A DNA stretch of 64,000 nt, from positions 32,024 through 96,023 of the forward strand of contig JASANH010001229.1 in the NCBI GenBank assembly GCA_030248295.1. The letters are read 5' to 3'. Positions within the stretch are counted from its first letter, which is position 1. Every line of letters begins with the position of its first letter. This DNA comes from Mesodorylaimus sp. YZB2_4. Taxonomy: Eukaryota > Nematoda > Enoplea > Dorylaimida > Dorylaimidae. The notes beneath the pieces were generated by a model. The model searched no databases, had not been told where the DNA came from, and was given only the letters and a program-made list of their open reading frames with translations. Of the stretch, positions 45,801-56,370 are shown piece by piece. Both the position numbers and the translations under genes were made by a program.

Positions 45801-48442
45801 AGAGACCCGACAAATGTGCGAAGGGCTGCTCGAGTTTAAACGTCAAAAGAGCTTTTGGCAATGACCATAGGCGATCCGGATGATTTTTATAAACGAACGG
45901 TTACGGGAGATGAAGCCTGGACTCATCATTTTGCTCCTGCATTAGAAGTCAGCCTGCATCATCCGGAGCAGGGCATGGTCTGAATAAGAAGGAAACTGGA
46001 GCTGAATTCTCGACTGTTGGACTTGTTGTGACCATTGCCGCTCGGGGGTGCCTGGAATCGCCGGGGTGAGGCTAAGGCAGTTGGCTCGTAGGGAGAGATG
46101 GGGGGGAGCGGGTTGCTGAGGAGTCGAGGTCTTAGTGATCGATATTCTGCAGGGTAAGCCTTTCTGCCAGGCCTGGGCTATTAAAGAACTTGGACCGCTC
46201 GCTTGTAAGATCAGCCCGAACCCAGCGGCACGCGAGAGAAAAAGATCTGTCGCTTGCTTAAAATACAACAGACTAACCCATGCATATGCTTAATATCATG
46301 ACTGCTGGCCGACTGTAGGCAAAACGGGTTGGAGGCAACAGCTACCCACCCCACAATATAATTTACGTCCGACGTGACCCTTTCATAGACTCCCATCCCA
46401 GTATAACAACCTTTTCCATTGACAGGCGCCCGTCAATCGGCTCTTTTCGTGACAAGCTATCCAAACTACGCACTTCCTTGTCCCGTTCTTCCATGCCATC
46501 GGTCACCAATGTGGACCTTCTACTCAATGCCAGCGGAGCCGACGCCTTGCCGACGGCCACTGTTATCCGCACCAGTGCTTCAATGTACCAAAGCCTACGC
46601 GAATTAAGTACTACCTGCAATAAATCGGACGCAGCGCCAGTGGGTGCAGCGGGCGAGATATCTTTGGCGAATTACCATCATCACACGTCGACCACGTCTG
46701 GCTCATCGGACTACACGGACGAGGAGGAAGAAGAGGATGATGGAAGCAGTGGCACAGGCAGCAGTTTCAGAAAGCGTCGTCGCTTCAGATACGTGGATCC
46801 GAGTGGTCTGGGCGAGGGAGTAGACGCGGCGGGCACGAGTGCCGGCAACAACAACAACAACTCGTCCTCGTCTCGGACACTTCCTTCCATTCGAGAAAGT
46901 TGCCTTAGTACATGTAAGTATGCCAATCTGCTAGTGTTCCATAGCCTTCCATGACTGTGGAGACGAGACTAGGTGGTCTTATCAGTGCTCTAGCCGAGTC
47001 CTGCTATGTCTTAGATAATGATACTGGTGTCTCTCCTCAACGCCATTGCAATGACCATATTGAAGAGGATGAGGAGGAAGAAATTGGTTACTATTGCGCG
47101 CGTTGGCTACTTAATGATCCAACTCTCCCTGTCACTGAAGTGTAAGGCCTGCTCTGGAGCGTGCCTGTTGTAAATACTTCTCTGCACGGCCAGAAAAAAC
47201 GAAGTCGGAAAACCTGTAACTTAGATTTTTCTCACCAGAATCCACTTCGTGTAGATTTCATATACGAACCGTACATTAGCCGTGACGGGTCGTGGCTGTA
47301 TGGCCTAAACTGAATGTTAGCACGCTGAGCAGTCTTTAGTTGGTGAGACGCAAGGAGGATAGGACAGGCTGCACTTTTAGCTGTTGATGGCTGGCTTGGC
47401 GCTCGCTTGCATTTGACAGTAGTTCAAACACGCTCGGTAGGTGCATCATTTAGCTTGCTGCTAGCGCAGAGGTAAAGGAGAGGTAGCGAAACCTATAGAT
47501 TGGGTTCGATTCCCAGTCGGGTCGGTTCTTTGTGCTTAGTGTTTGGTAGTGTAGGTGTGCTGTAGGGGAGCGAAGTGGTCACGTCACTCTTGGACGGACG
47601 GTGGGTTGTGGTTATGATCTTCATAGTCCTCTTCTTATTTGACTTGCTCAGCCTCAGAATCGCGAGTGCTCGACTTGGATCGATACCATGATTCTTGGTA
47701 ACAGAGGAGTACGTGCGTGGGATGTTCTTGAGTGTTGGTGCCCCTTGGCCATGAGTAATCTTATGACGAAGGCGATGCTGTATGCTGGCTGCCCTGATTT
47801 GGCTGCTTAGGAGCCCCGCTTTGTCCGAATGTGGCCTTGCCTTAAACCTGACCAATCATAAGAAGCTTGCCTTGTTCGAGTGCGGTGCAGTGCATTATTT
47901 CTTTCGGCTTTAGTCAATTGCCTTTACGTCCAGTATTCCTATGTCATATAAATGGTTAGATATTTTATTTTTGAACGCCGTCGTCGTCTCAGGTCATGTA
48001 GTGCCGAAGAGTGATATCACTATCACTGTACTGCTCGTAGATATCTCTCCTAACGGGCCTTACTACTTTCAATTTACAAATCACTATTCTCTATGCACAC
48101 TTCCGCGAATATATATTTGGCGGGAAATTCAAATTTTCAAGGTGACATACTGGCGACGACGGCGCTTCAATTGTGCTTTTTATTATAATTATGAATGATT
48201 CATAGTTACGAGCATTTACAGTTTTTTGATGGCGAATGAATGAATATAGCGCTTGAGCATTGGCCTTAAACAGCACGTTTTAAAATGATTTATTGGCGAT
48301 CGAATGGCCTTTTTTCGTTTTTTCTTTTTTAGTTAACGAGGCATTGTCGAGTTGCGAAAGTGCTGCCGACGACGAGGACGAACTGTTGGGGGGCGATGAT
48401 GATGACGAGGACTCGGCCAAGGAGGACGACGCCTTGCTTTGA
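33807..48442 (+). CDS. GABBR2: GABA-B receptor subunit 2
   Basis: Sixteen exons join with consistent phase to 1129 residues: 33807-34106, 37468-37605, 38268-38567, 38841-39110, 39413-39667, 39722-40086, 40575-40707, 40763-40870, 41089-41211, 41267-41374, 41431-41655, 42363-42539, 42601-42682, 42765-42972, 46426-46913, 48333-48442. A signal peptide is followed by a Venus-flytrap domain (HRTLVLGALFPGDD, KKVALFGGACTAVNEPVA). Seven membrane helices run from about residue 512 to 775. FLAWETRHVNVPALNDSKYI and IGMSVYNV favour subunit 2 over subunit 1. A coiled coil (about 776-861) would pair with subunit 1. A Gln-rich then acidic tail ends DDALL. The family couples to Gi/o at synapses. The intron 39668-39721 is only 54 nt. 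Start by signal-peptide position. Confidence 0.92.
34107..37467. other. First intron of GABA-B receptor 2
   Basis: A 3.4-kb intron between a GTGAGT donor and a GTTGCAG acceptor. It contains a G14 run (36393-36406) and no supported nested gene or named repeat. Confidence 0.6.
40131..40546. promoter_or_regulatory. Cluster of CTTATCA/TGATAAG (GATA-type) motifs in a GABBR2 intron
   Basis: Within the 488-bp intron after the first membrane exon, CTTATCA occurs at 40138, 40291, 40299, 40333, 40378, 40398 and 40540. TGATAAG lies immediately before the first, forming a perfect palindrome TGATAAGCTTATCA. Near-matches GTTATCA (40280) and CTTATCG (40424) add to it. TGATAAG is the consensus for GATA-family factors. 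It could be an intronic enhancer or simply diverged repeat DNA. Confidence 0.45.
40895..41075. repeat. TGATCAG-rich intron segment
   Basis: The intron 40871-41088 is filled with TGATCAG/CTGATCA-like words spaced about 10-25 bp apart. They differ from the CTTATCA words two introns upstream. A simple-repeat origin is the plainest reading. Confidence 0.5.
41685..41731 (+). repeat. tRNA-like remnant with B box
   Basis: AGGCTGCTAATCCAGAG followed by GGGTTCGAGCCCC resembles the anticodon arm and T arm of a Ser(GCT)-type tRNA. No matching acceptor stem or variable arm was found, so it is probably a tRNA-derived SINE or pseudogene fragment. Confidence 0.3.
44158..45591 (-). pseudogene. F-box/leucine-rich-repeat gene, apparently frameshifted, nested antisense in GABBR2
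   Basis: From the ATG at 45591 (minus) an F-box is clear (FLRLPDHVWLTIFRPLPFK, residues about 11-30). LRR-like blocks follow, such as FLANCPNLRELVIF, IRELAQNCPNLKKMHLM and VPNLQKMRFLRDLEL. The F-box frame meets a TAA shortly before the first LRR block. Two later frame changes occur: one near 44845 (between EKINIS and NDFVGMAST) and one at a T7 run near 44508 (between DFGHFF and LAKYGRL). Adding one base would restore frame at each, so either a recent pseudogene or assembly indels explain it. F-box/LRR proteins present substrates to SCF ubiquitin ligases. The whole locus lies in the 3.4-kb GABBR2 intron 42973-46425. Confidence 0.65.
45840..45975 (+). mobile_element. Mariner transposase fragment
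   Basis: One frame reads FYKRTVTGDEAWTHHFAPAL, matching the first catalytic Asp motif of mariner transposases (…TGDE.W.H…P). It is open for about 45 codons only, with no flanking domains. It is a decayed fragment inside a GABBR2 intron. Confidence 0.6.
47455..47525 (+). repeat. tRNA-like sequence with A- and B-box-like blocks
   Basis: TAGCGCAGAGGTAAAGG resembles an A box and GGGTTCGATTCCCAGTC is a good T arm/B box, spaced as in a tRNA. The acceptor stem does not pair convincingly. It is probably a pseudo-tRNA or a SINE head in a GABBR2 intron. Confidence 0.4.
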
Positions 48443-49787
48443 TATCAGCACGGGCACTCAACATTCCGTCATCACAATCGTCGCCAGCCTCCCACGCTAT
48501 GCAAATGCGACCCGCGTTTTGGTGCTATCTTGTACATGTGACTGTGGATGAGGTGATTTCGTGTGCAATCACAATTTACGGGCCAGGAGTGATTTGGTTG
48601 GCGCCGCTGCTGCTTCGTATCAAAGTATACTGTACTGGCTGTGTAGCGAATGAGACGATACATATTGCACGGAATATTATTTTTATGCGCCGCCTAACAT
48701 GATCTGTCATTTTAAATATGCTATTTGTTTGCCGCCGTCATATGTTTGGAAGAATATTGGAATCATGCATAGTGTATGGATGGGCGTGGGTGTACAGTGC
48801 TGCTGGCTCCTGCTGATGACCACATGTGTTGTGCTTTGTACAGAGCAGGTAATAAGAGCAGAGGAGGCATTGATGTTGAAGATCTTGCATGGCACCTGGT
48901 CCAGCATGACATTGGCAAATCCTACCTTGGCACAGGTTTTTCTGTTAGCCGTGTTGGTTTACGTAAGTATTCCATTTTATAATTTTTTACTGCAACGGCA
49001 CGACACTGAAAATACACGACACGGCTAACAGGAAAACATTGACCCACAGGGTGTACGGTTTAGAGCTAGAAATGAGACAACTAGCAATGATCAGACAACA
49101 TGCAAGTGCAGTGCTGATGTCTGCCTATCAATGCACACCGCAGGATCAGAAGGCAACCAAATAGCAGCATGCACAGTAATGGCAGTCAATTCTCACTCAA
49201 CGGCACTAAAGAGTGTTGTATAGCCGTCGCAATGGCAGAATGAGGAGATTCACTTGGTCTTGCAATAATTCATGTCATGCATGTTGATGTGACCGTCCTG
49301 CTGGTGCACAAAATCTTACTTCTGCCCTTCACTTTCCATTGCTTTTCTTCCGATATCCCATAGCATTTACCATCGTTTTCAGCAAAGGAAACCCCATCTG
49401 AAACTATATTTTACCCACCCTCGCAGAATATAGCACTTCCTGTCTAGTGGGGGGGGGACAGTGTCAAAATCAGTTCAATGAAGGAGAGCCTTGCAAAAAA
49501 CCCAACCGTAGACTTAAGTTTACTCACCGAAAGCAAGAATGTGGTACCTTCAGGTTTTGTTGTATTGCTGTCGTGTAACATCCACTCTGTGCACTGACGA
49601 TGAGGAAATTTTGGTTTTTTTCATTACTTCGCATGCATCCATAATGCCTAAGGGACCACATTCTTGTTGTGCCACACCCTTGCGTTGCTGTGCCGTTCCA
49701 TGCGTAAAATACAGTTTCAGATGGGGTTTCCTCAATTGCGAATGGGCTCGCCACAACAAAAATTGTATTTTCTGCTTAATTTTTCAG

Positions 49788-50563
49788 CCCAAATCTATCC
49801 TCCACTTCTGCCTCAACCGCCTCGTCCGTGGAGCCTGACAGTGCCGTGTCTTCGTCGGGTCATCTGCACTGAATCACAGAACACGCTAGTCTGTGATAGC
49901 GACGTCGAATACCAGAGTGCTGTGAGTAGTGCTCGGAGCAGTGTTTACATGAGCGTGTTTGGAGACGATGGAAACGAGGATGAATGCGCACCATTGACCG
50001 AAGATACTTGGTTAACTCCGACCGCCGAGGACATGAGTACACCCACAGACATTCTCAGTCCAGATCAAAGTCACACATTGGCATTAGGGACGTCTGGTCG
50101 TCACGTTACCTACGGTTCAGTGGACATCGCCTCATCATCCACCCATCACTATGACAATCCCGCATCGTCCATTACCCCCACCACGCCCACTGACGCTCGA
50201 TTGGCCATTGAACGAAAGTCGGCCACTCCAACGATCCGGAAACGTTCCACTGCCCAGCCCAAGGTACCAAAACGGAGTGGACCGATCGGTTGGCTGATTA
50301 GTAAGACGAGAAAACAAGACCAGTCTTCTCCTCGCACCCGAACTGCTGGAATGGGCATCGGCGATAGGGGAGTTCCAGAAGTTGTAGATCGTGGTTACGC
50401 CAGATCCGTGCCGACTTCGCCTGGTCTGGATTCGGATGCCGACCCCGATGTGCAGTACCAGCAGCAGAAAGAGATATTAGCCTCGCGCGGATTCCCGAAT
50501 GCCAGTCCCTTGGTTGTGGGGACGAAGGATTTCAAGCTATATAGCGAGTTTGTAAAGAAGTAG
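49788..50563 (+). CDS. Alternative terminal exon of GABBR2, or separate gene exon
   Basis: After a TTTTTCAG acceptor the frame is open for 258 codons to a stop at 50563. Its entry phase fits the donor at 46914 (one leftover base) exactly, so splicing to it instead of 48333 would give a different, longer cytoplasmic tail. The protein is disordered and Ser/Thr/Pro-rich with acidic patches, for example CDSDVEYQSAVSSARSSVYM, and ends LYSEFVKK. The texture suits a receptor tail. The first 25 residues look less natural in this frame, so a start further in at the AACACGCTAG site is possible. A separate gene lacking its 5' exons is the alternative. Confidence 0.5.
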
Positions 50564-50723
50564 CTGGCAGTTGAGATTGGTATGTGTGGGAAAGCGAGAC
50601 TCTGATTCCTTGTGAATGTTGTTAGAGTGACTATAAAAAATACTGTGCACTTGTTACGGCACCTGCCATAGTGCTGCCTTGTAAGCCCTGCACTGGCTGT
50701 ACTAGGGCCTTAACCGCGAGGCC

Positions 50724-50885
50724 CAGGTCGTGGCCTAGCGGTAGGCGCGTGCCTCTCACGCTGGGCTCGCACTTACAGGGGAGTGTTCGACTTCCGCCGG
50801 GGTAAAACCTGATTGCCAAATATGCGTTACTGAGCCCTCGAGTGAGCTGTATAGTGCTTGATGAAGTATGACATGACATGTCATG
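50724..50885 (+). repeat. tRNA-derived SINE, copy A
   Basis: The head has an A-box-like GTGGCCTAGCGGTAGG, a TGCCTCTCACGCTGGG anticodon-arm-like block resembling tRNA-Glu, and TGTTCGACTTCCGCC as B box. The tail ends TGAAGTATGACATGACATG. Head and tail are both shared with 54260-54424 and 56190-56370. Confidence 0.65.
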
Positions 50886-51089
50886 CCACGACGATCGCGA
50901 CTTTGCTGAATATGATGCCCCTTTTTCTTTTCTCCGAACCCACCTCTATGCTTCTAGCGTGTAAAATCTTTAACCAGTGAAACTGCACCTCGTAAGATCA
51001 AGAGGTCCACTGCGCGCCATACAGCATCGGACATGGGGCATCGGACAACCTTCTTGGCACTGGGCCCGAAGCGGGTGGTGAAATGATCT

Positions 51090-51290
51090 CTCAATTAGTA
51101 TACTTGGCAAAAGCAAAAACTCCCCTGGACTCGCCAAACCACAGTCCAATGGAGCTGGCGTGTTGTAAAGATACGAGTATATTAAATTTGGTACATGCCA
51201 GACCTGTCTGCCAATTAGGGAGCTCTAAAAGTTCGTATCCTGAGTATCTTGCACATGAGCTGCAGCAGCGAAATTTGTTCCTTTGCACTG
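51090..51290 (-). repeat. Third copy of the 26200-type element core
   Basis: The reverse complement carries GCTGCTGCAGCTCATGTGCA followed by a CTTTTAGAGCTCCCT-type word, matching 26205-26270 and, less closely, 56970-57045. No inverted ends were identified for this copy. Confidence 0.5.
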
Positions 51291-51426
51291 CCATATATCC
51301 TACAAGAACCCATGCAAAAACTCACACAGGTCTATCCATGCGTTCTTGAAATATTGTCACCTACTGTACGTTAGGGTAGGTCCAGGAAATTATAAACTTC
51401 ACGAATTTTGAGATCGGTTTGACATT

Positions 51427-51660
51427 ATGTTTTTAACAAAAGACGGCTCGAAGCCGACAGAAATTTACGATCAAATGGTCAAAGAGTATGGCGTGGAATA
51501 CATCTGGTCCCGTCTACTGGAGGCAAGGATCTGTGGAGATTGTAGATACATCGCGCTAAAATATCCAGGGCAATCAACCAAGTTCTCCGACCTATTCCAT
51601 GGTTGGAACATCACCCTGACGGGTGACGCTTACAGCTGCCAGTGTCACATGTCAAAGTAA
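51427..51660 (+). mobile_element. Mariner-like transposase N-terminal HTH fragment
   Basis: The ATG at 51427 starts MFLTKDGSKPTEIYDQMVKE YGVEY, similar to the helix-turn-helix at the start of mariner transposases (F..K.G..P.EI...M...YG). After about 35 residues similarity fades and no DDD catalytic core follows, so it is a fragment or an exapted piece. Confidence 0.4.
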
Positions 51661-52360
51661 CTGGGGGCTTGATTTTAACAGACCCTATGTCAAACAAGTG
51701 CGCATACTGTGCGCTTCTTTGGTGATGTGAGCCATGTGGAAACATGATCAAGCAAATGCATAGATGGCTTGAGCGCCCTAAACTACCATACTGTAACATT
51801 TTTATGGCGGAGTGATTTTTCGAATTTGGCGCGAAATTCGAAAAAGCGCAGAATTGAAAAATTGGCTAAGCCATTGCCATTGGTTTTCCCATCATTCATT
51901 AGTCTGCAACCAAGTTCACTGATGCTGTCTTGGTATAGCAATATGGACTAATCAGGAATGGCTTTCGGTTTGCATTGATGTCTGTGCATAGTACCTGTTG
52001 TCTAGTGCGATGCCCGTCAGTGCTATTTGGTGTGCCTCGTCATAAGTCAAGAGTCGAGTCGCCTCAATTTCTCTTTCTGGGTTCGCCCCCTATCGCGTGA
52101 CAGAGTGGGCAGACCACGATGTCTCTATATCGTGTACGTACGGTGAGGGATGCAATGATACAATGAGGCTTGAGAGACAGAGACAGAAAGCTACAATACA
52201 TGGAGGAATGCACTCTCAGTAGGCTTCGGCTTTCTCTGTTCACCCTGTACTAGGCACTATGGTGCACCAGCTAAATTTCCACCCATGGCCACACTTTCGT
52301 CACTAATATGTGTACTGTATCGTCAATACGTATCACGAGCACATTCATCACCCACTCCCT

Positions 52361-52759
52361 TCAAGACCTTGATATCACATATGTTGTTGTCGCTTGGGGC
52401 GGCGGTGGCTGGTACACGGATGGTGGGGGCTGATACACATGATACTGCGGCGGGGGCTGATAGACGACAGGTTGCGAAGACGTGTTCACAATTGTCACAG
52501 ACTGCTGCGCGTTGCAATTGCGATCGTGCGAGCATACGTACCACAGAGCGTGGATGATCCCGGGCAGAATACCAAAACAGCACAGCAGCAGGTTGAGGCA
52601 CACGTGGAGGTTGCAGCAGGCACCACCAGCGTGTATCCATACACCTAATGGCTAGAATACTCAGATGGCTGCAGGAAATCCTTGGAAAACAGACTCCTGC
52701 CTATAGCTTACCGGGATTAAAAGTGCGCAGCAGACGGCGCCACAAGATGGACTAGTCAT
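52361..52759 (-). CDS. UPF0057/Pmp3-family small membrane protein, copy A
   Basis: Two exons on the minus strand, 52759-52712 and 52651-52361, join in phase 0 to 112 residues. Exon 1 encodes MTSPSCGAVCCALLIP. Exon 2 continues PLGVWIHAGGACCNLHVCLN, and then the family signature LLLCCFGILPGIIHALWYVC. These give two short membrane hairpins typical of Pmp3/stress-induced hydrophobic peptides. A C-terminal tail rich in VYQPPP repeats is added, with possible WW- or SH3-binding sites. The family resides in membranes and affects ion homeostasis and stress tolerance in other organisms. A paralogue lies 0.8 kb upstream on the same strand. The 60-nt intron splits the first hairpin exactly as in the paralogue. 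Confidence 0.8.
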
Positions 52760-52932
52760 TTTTCCACTTCTTCCTTTTCCTTGTAGCGATGCTCGACCAG
52801 AAAGCCTATTACACTTTGACTGTGACTGTCAAGCCCAGGCCATCGGTATAAGACGGCAGCGTGATTCACACAAAGAATCATTTTGAATTGAATAAGGTTA
52901 TCGAGGTAACATTTTTATGACGCCAACCAAAT

Positions 52933-53226
52933 CTATTCACGATCACCGTATCTGAATGCCACGGTAAAAATAAGATTATGAACGTGTTCTGTTATCAAAT
53001 TTGACGCGTCCAAACGCTTTTGCAAGTCGTTGTGCACAAAAGCTTTACCAGTCATGAGCATATACAGGAAGAGTACATTGAGAACAGGGAATGGCTGCGC
53101 GTAGGGACTCGAAGTCGGCATACTAACGTCTGTGCTAAAAGCGCTAGAAGGCGTCGGCGTCAGGCAGCAAATACAAGGTCGGGGCTGTGACATGGCGTGA
53201 AGATGTATTGTTTTCGGGTTAGCCAT
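52933..53226 (-). other. Unrecognised ORF between the two UPF0057 genes
   Basis: An ATG-initiated 97-codon frame (MANPKTIHLH … FRYGDRE) lies antisense to nothing known. It has no membrane signature and no homology I recognise. It may be chance or a scrap of an inserted sequence. Confidence 0.2.
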
Positions 53227-53573
53227 GCACCAAAATGTTGATTCTTCTAGGTTTAACTCTCTATGGTAAAATTTAGCAATAAATAGCTAGGCAATAACTA
53301 GTATGTAAAGTTCTAACCGTCAGTGATCCTTTTCTTGAAGAGAAAATCGGATATACTAGTTTGCGACTGCACGGCTAACAGAAGAATATAGTGGCACACG
53401 GAGCGTACTGACAATGAGTCCATTGTTACATAGTATTTTTGGAGTACGGCTAGCCTCGTTATTATTTTGAATATTTATAACTCTTACCCCACCTCAAATT
53501 CAGAGAAGCATGTGACAAATACACTACATGTCCTAATTTGAAGCTGTGTCACGTGGCCACTGTCGCCGCCCGA

Positions 53574-54832
53574 CTATTTGCCAATCACAACGGAATGGGT
53601 GGTGGCTTGAGATGGCACGGGGGCATGGTAGGTGGGCGGATGCGATTGGTAGACGACCGGCTGCTGCGTGGTGGTCACCATTGTCACTGACGATTGCTGA
53701 GCGTGGCAGTTACGTTCGTGCGTGCATATGTACCAGAGGGCGTGGATTGTTCCCAGAAGACCAAAGCTAAGCAACCACAAAAGCAAGTTCAGCCAAATGT
53801 GGCCGTTGTTGCAACTTCCACCAGCGTGTATCCATATTCCGATAGGCTAGGGAGAAAGACAAAATGAGAAATTAGTCTCGTAGTGGGATGACCATCGGAT
53901 CTGTCATGATCCTCCCACCCTCGAGGGGACGTTGGTGGAACTTGGGTCTGCAAGTGTGTGTGACACACGAGTGACCCAACATAACTGCTGCACATAGAGC
54001 TATAGATGCAAAAAACCATGGCAGGTCGCTAAAAGGGAACAGAGCCAAAGAGGTTTCTAACGAGCCTTTTGAACCACTCCAAATCTCAAAGCAACTTTAT
54101 CCTTGGCTGAAACATCAGCGTGACGTGGTTCCCCCAGAACAAAATCGATTTCTAGATGAGCCCCACACTTTCAAATGCCTGTGCTTGCACCAAATGGCTC
54201 CTCAAATGAAGCTGCAACCCCTGTCCAGCGGGTGACCCAGGATGTGGTTTCTGGCCCCAAGATGTGGCCCAGGATGAGGCGTCTGCCTCTCACGATGGGC
54301 GCGCACTTGCAGGTGGCGGGGGTTCGACTCCCGCCTAGGTAAAAAATGATTGTCAAATTTTTTCCTTAGCCCTCGAATGCGCTGTCTGGTGTTGGCTATC
54401 GGTAAAGTATGACATGACATGATGATCAGAGTTGGTGGGACAAGAGCCCGACTGGAGCAAGACAAGTACGCGACTACCTACGGCTGAAATATCAAGCAGA
54501 CGGGTGGACTTTCATCAGCCAGGCGAGATCGATTTCTCTCTCCCACTCCCCAAACACCGCTAGCTGCATGCCGTTTGGGCAGCTGGAATTCCATTTCAAC
54601 GGAGCGCACTCGAGGAGACCGAAGGAAAGTTTCGAGTCATAGAGCCTCACATGGAAAAAAAGACACGAGCCGGGAACGGATGGCCCAAAGTCCTCCTCCC
54701 CTCGGAGGTCCCAAAAATTAACTCCGTTCGAGTAGGATTTTGACAAAATCTGATAAGCAAAATGAAATAAGGGTCACTTACCGAAATGAAAATAGCACAA
54801 CATATGGCACTGCACGACGGTTCACTAGTCAT
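53574..54832 (-). CDS. UPF0057/Pmp3-family small membrane protein, copy B
   Basis: Exons 54832-54782 (MTSEPSCSAICCAIFIS) and 53846-53574 join in phase 0 to 107 residues. Exon 2 reads PIGIWIHAGGSCNNGHIWLN, then LLLWLLSFGLLGTIHALWYIC and a Gln/Pro/Tyr tail. The intron sits at the same codon as in copy A but is 0.93 kb, enlarged by a SINE (54260-54424) and another repeat (54428-54560). The two genes are a tandem duplicate. Function is expected as for copy A. Confidence 0.8.
54260..54424 (+). repeat. tRNA-derived SINE, copy B
   Basis: Same family as 50724-50885, inside the intron of UPF0057 copy B and in opposite orientation to that gene. GCCTCTCACGATGGGCGCGC and GGGGGTTCGACTCCCGCC mark the head. 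The tail ends AAAGTATGACATGACATG. Confidence 0.65.
54428..54560 (+). repeat. Dispersed repeat, same family as 18215-18395
   Basis: Shares GACTGGAGCA, GCGACTACCTACGGCTGAAA and CTCTCTCCCACTC with 18215-18395. It directly follows the SINE tail in the intron of UPF0057 copy B. Confidence 0.5.
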
Positions 54833-55577
54833 TTTCTCTTCACTTCTGATCTCAGTTCTCCACCAAACTTTTCTTGCCGGCACTAAACCTTCAAAAAGCT
54901 GTTCTCTCCGGCTCAACCGTTCTTTTGTACCTTGTTTAGTCAGCTAAAAGTCAAAAGCCTTGATTCAGACCTCAATTTGCATTGAATTGGATTGCTGAGG
55001 TGACCTTTTCAGAGCAGCCTTCTTTGTGCTCATACTGCATGCATATGTATGCGTGACTATTCAACACCTACTATCAGTGGCAGCGGCTCGCATCAGCTTG
55101 AATTTCAGAATCTGAATCGCCAATGTACGTCACGAGGGGCATTTCAATGCGAGACGCCTTGTTTCTGTTCTCTGCACCCTTATCTCGAAGACGTGAAGTG
55201 GGGTGTTGGTAGTGACTGTATTTCTAGCCCCTAACTTGTCCGCCAAATTATTCAAAGGGGTCCAACCCAGCTTGCTGTCCTGTCCTACCCATCGAAAAAC
55301 ACTCGGGATGATCGATTATCGGGTCGCATGCATGCTACTGAGGGGAGTCTATTCGAGGGGAGAATGCATATTAGGCAAATTTGCCCAAGGATAGGAAATA
55401 TGCAGAACACGTAATCGTACCGGATAAAAGTAACATAGGCAGATGCTCAGACCTTCATCACTGCGCATCACGCATGCCGTCATCAAGAATGAATAATCTG
55501 CGCGCCTACTCCGAATAAACAAAATTTTACTAGTCGGAGTTAAATGAATGAGTCATAACCACTGGGCCATGTTTGGT
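54833..55577. other. Upstream of UPF0057 copy B, no gene
   Basis: Probably contains the promoter of the minus-strand gene ending at 54832. No further feature recognised. Confidence 0.3.
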
Positions 55578-55790
55578 GAGTGGCGTGCGAGTGTCTGCGT
55601 GTGCATTATCCTGGCCAAACCCGAGGTGCCGCCAGGTGGGGTGAGGCGATTTGGAAGGGGTGCACCAGTGTGCACTATCCTGCTGGTCATGCCCTCAGCG
55701 AGTGTCCGCCCGTGTGTGTGCGTTATACTGGTCACACCTGGAAGGAAATAGCCGAGGTGCCGCCAGGAGAGGTGAGGGTATGACCAGGAT
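55578..55790 (+). repeat. Diverged tandem duplication, about 120-bp unit
   Basis: The words GCGAGTGTC.GC.…GTGTG..TTAT.CTGG and GAGGTGCCGCCAGG..GGGTGAGG each occur twice about 120-150 bp apart (for example GAGGTGCCGCCAGG at 55623 and 55755). No coding support. Confidence 0.5.
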
Positions 55791-55804
55791 AGGGCATCAG
55801 ATTG

Positions 55805-55915
55805 TGTCCTGGCTGACTGTCTCAGGTGGCCGTGTAATGTATGCCTGATTTTGAGAGGTGACCGACTGATTCACTTTACCGACTGGTGTGAGTTGGCCGC
55901 CTGTCTTGCTTGGGC
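55805..55915 (-). repeat. Dispersed repeat, same family as 21040-21190
   Basis: The reverse complement contains CAGTCGGTCACCTCTCAAAA and then TCAGGCATACATTA, matching 21070-21115. Confidence 0.5.
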
Positions 55916-56189
55916 GACTATAAGTGTTCCAGCAGTCAAGGCCTCGCGTCTAATAAGCAATTGAAGAATCAGCAGAAAATAAAAACCCATGGGGCGGGTA
56001 CGTGATGTCATTAGAATATACCTAGAATGTCCAGATATGGCCATTCTTCTCGTCGCAAGGCGGTTTGTCTGCTCGAATCAACCATGGTTTTGGACACCAC
56101 TTAGGACAATGTCTTCAGCGGCGAACACAGCGTGAAGGACCCGGCAGCGCCTGGTTGCATGTCCATTTTTAATACATTTTTTGTGTTAC

Positions 56190-56370
56190 GTCATGTCATA
56201 CTTTATCCATAGCCAAGCACCACACAGCGCACTCGAGGCTAAGGAACACAACTTTGACAATCATTTTTTACCGAGGTGGGAGTCGAACCAACCCCTCTAA
56301 TCGTAAGTGCGCACCCAGTGTGAGAGGCAGACGCCTTAACCCGCCTAGGCCACGACCACGGTGCCCCGGC
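56190..56370 (-). repeat. tRNA-derived SINE, copy C
   Basis: In reverse complement it has GGCGTCTGCCTCTCACACTG, a GGTTCGACTCCC B box and the AAAGTATGACATGACG tail, the same family as copies A and B. Confidence 0.65.
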
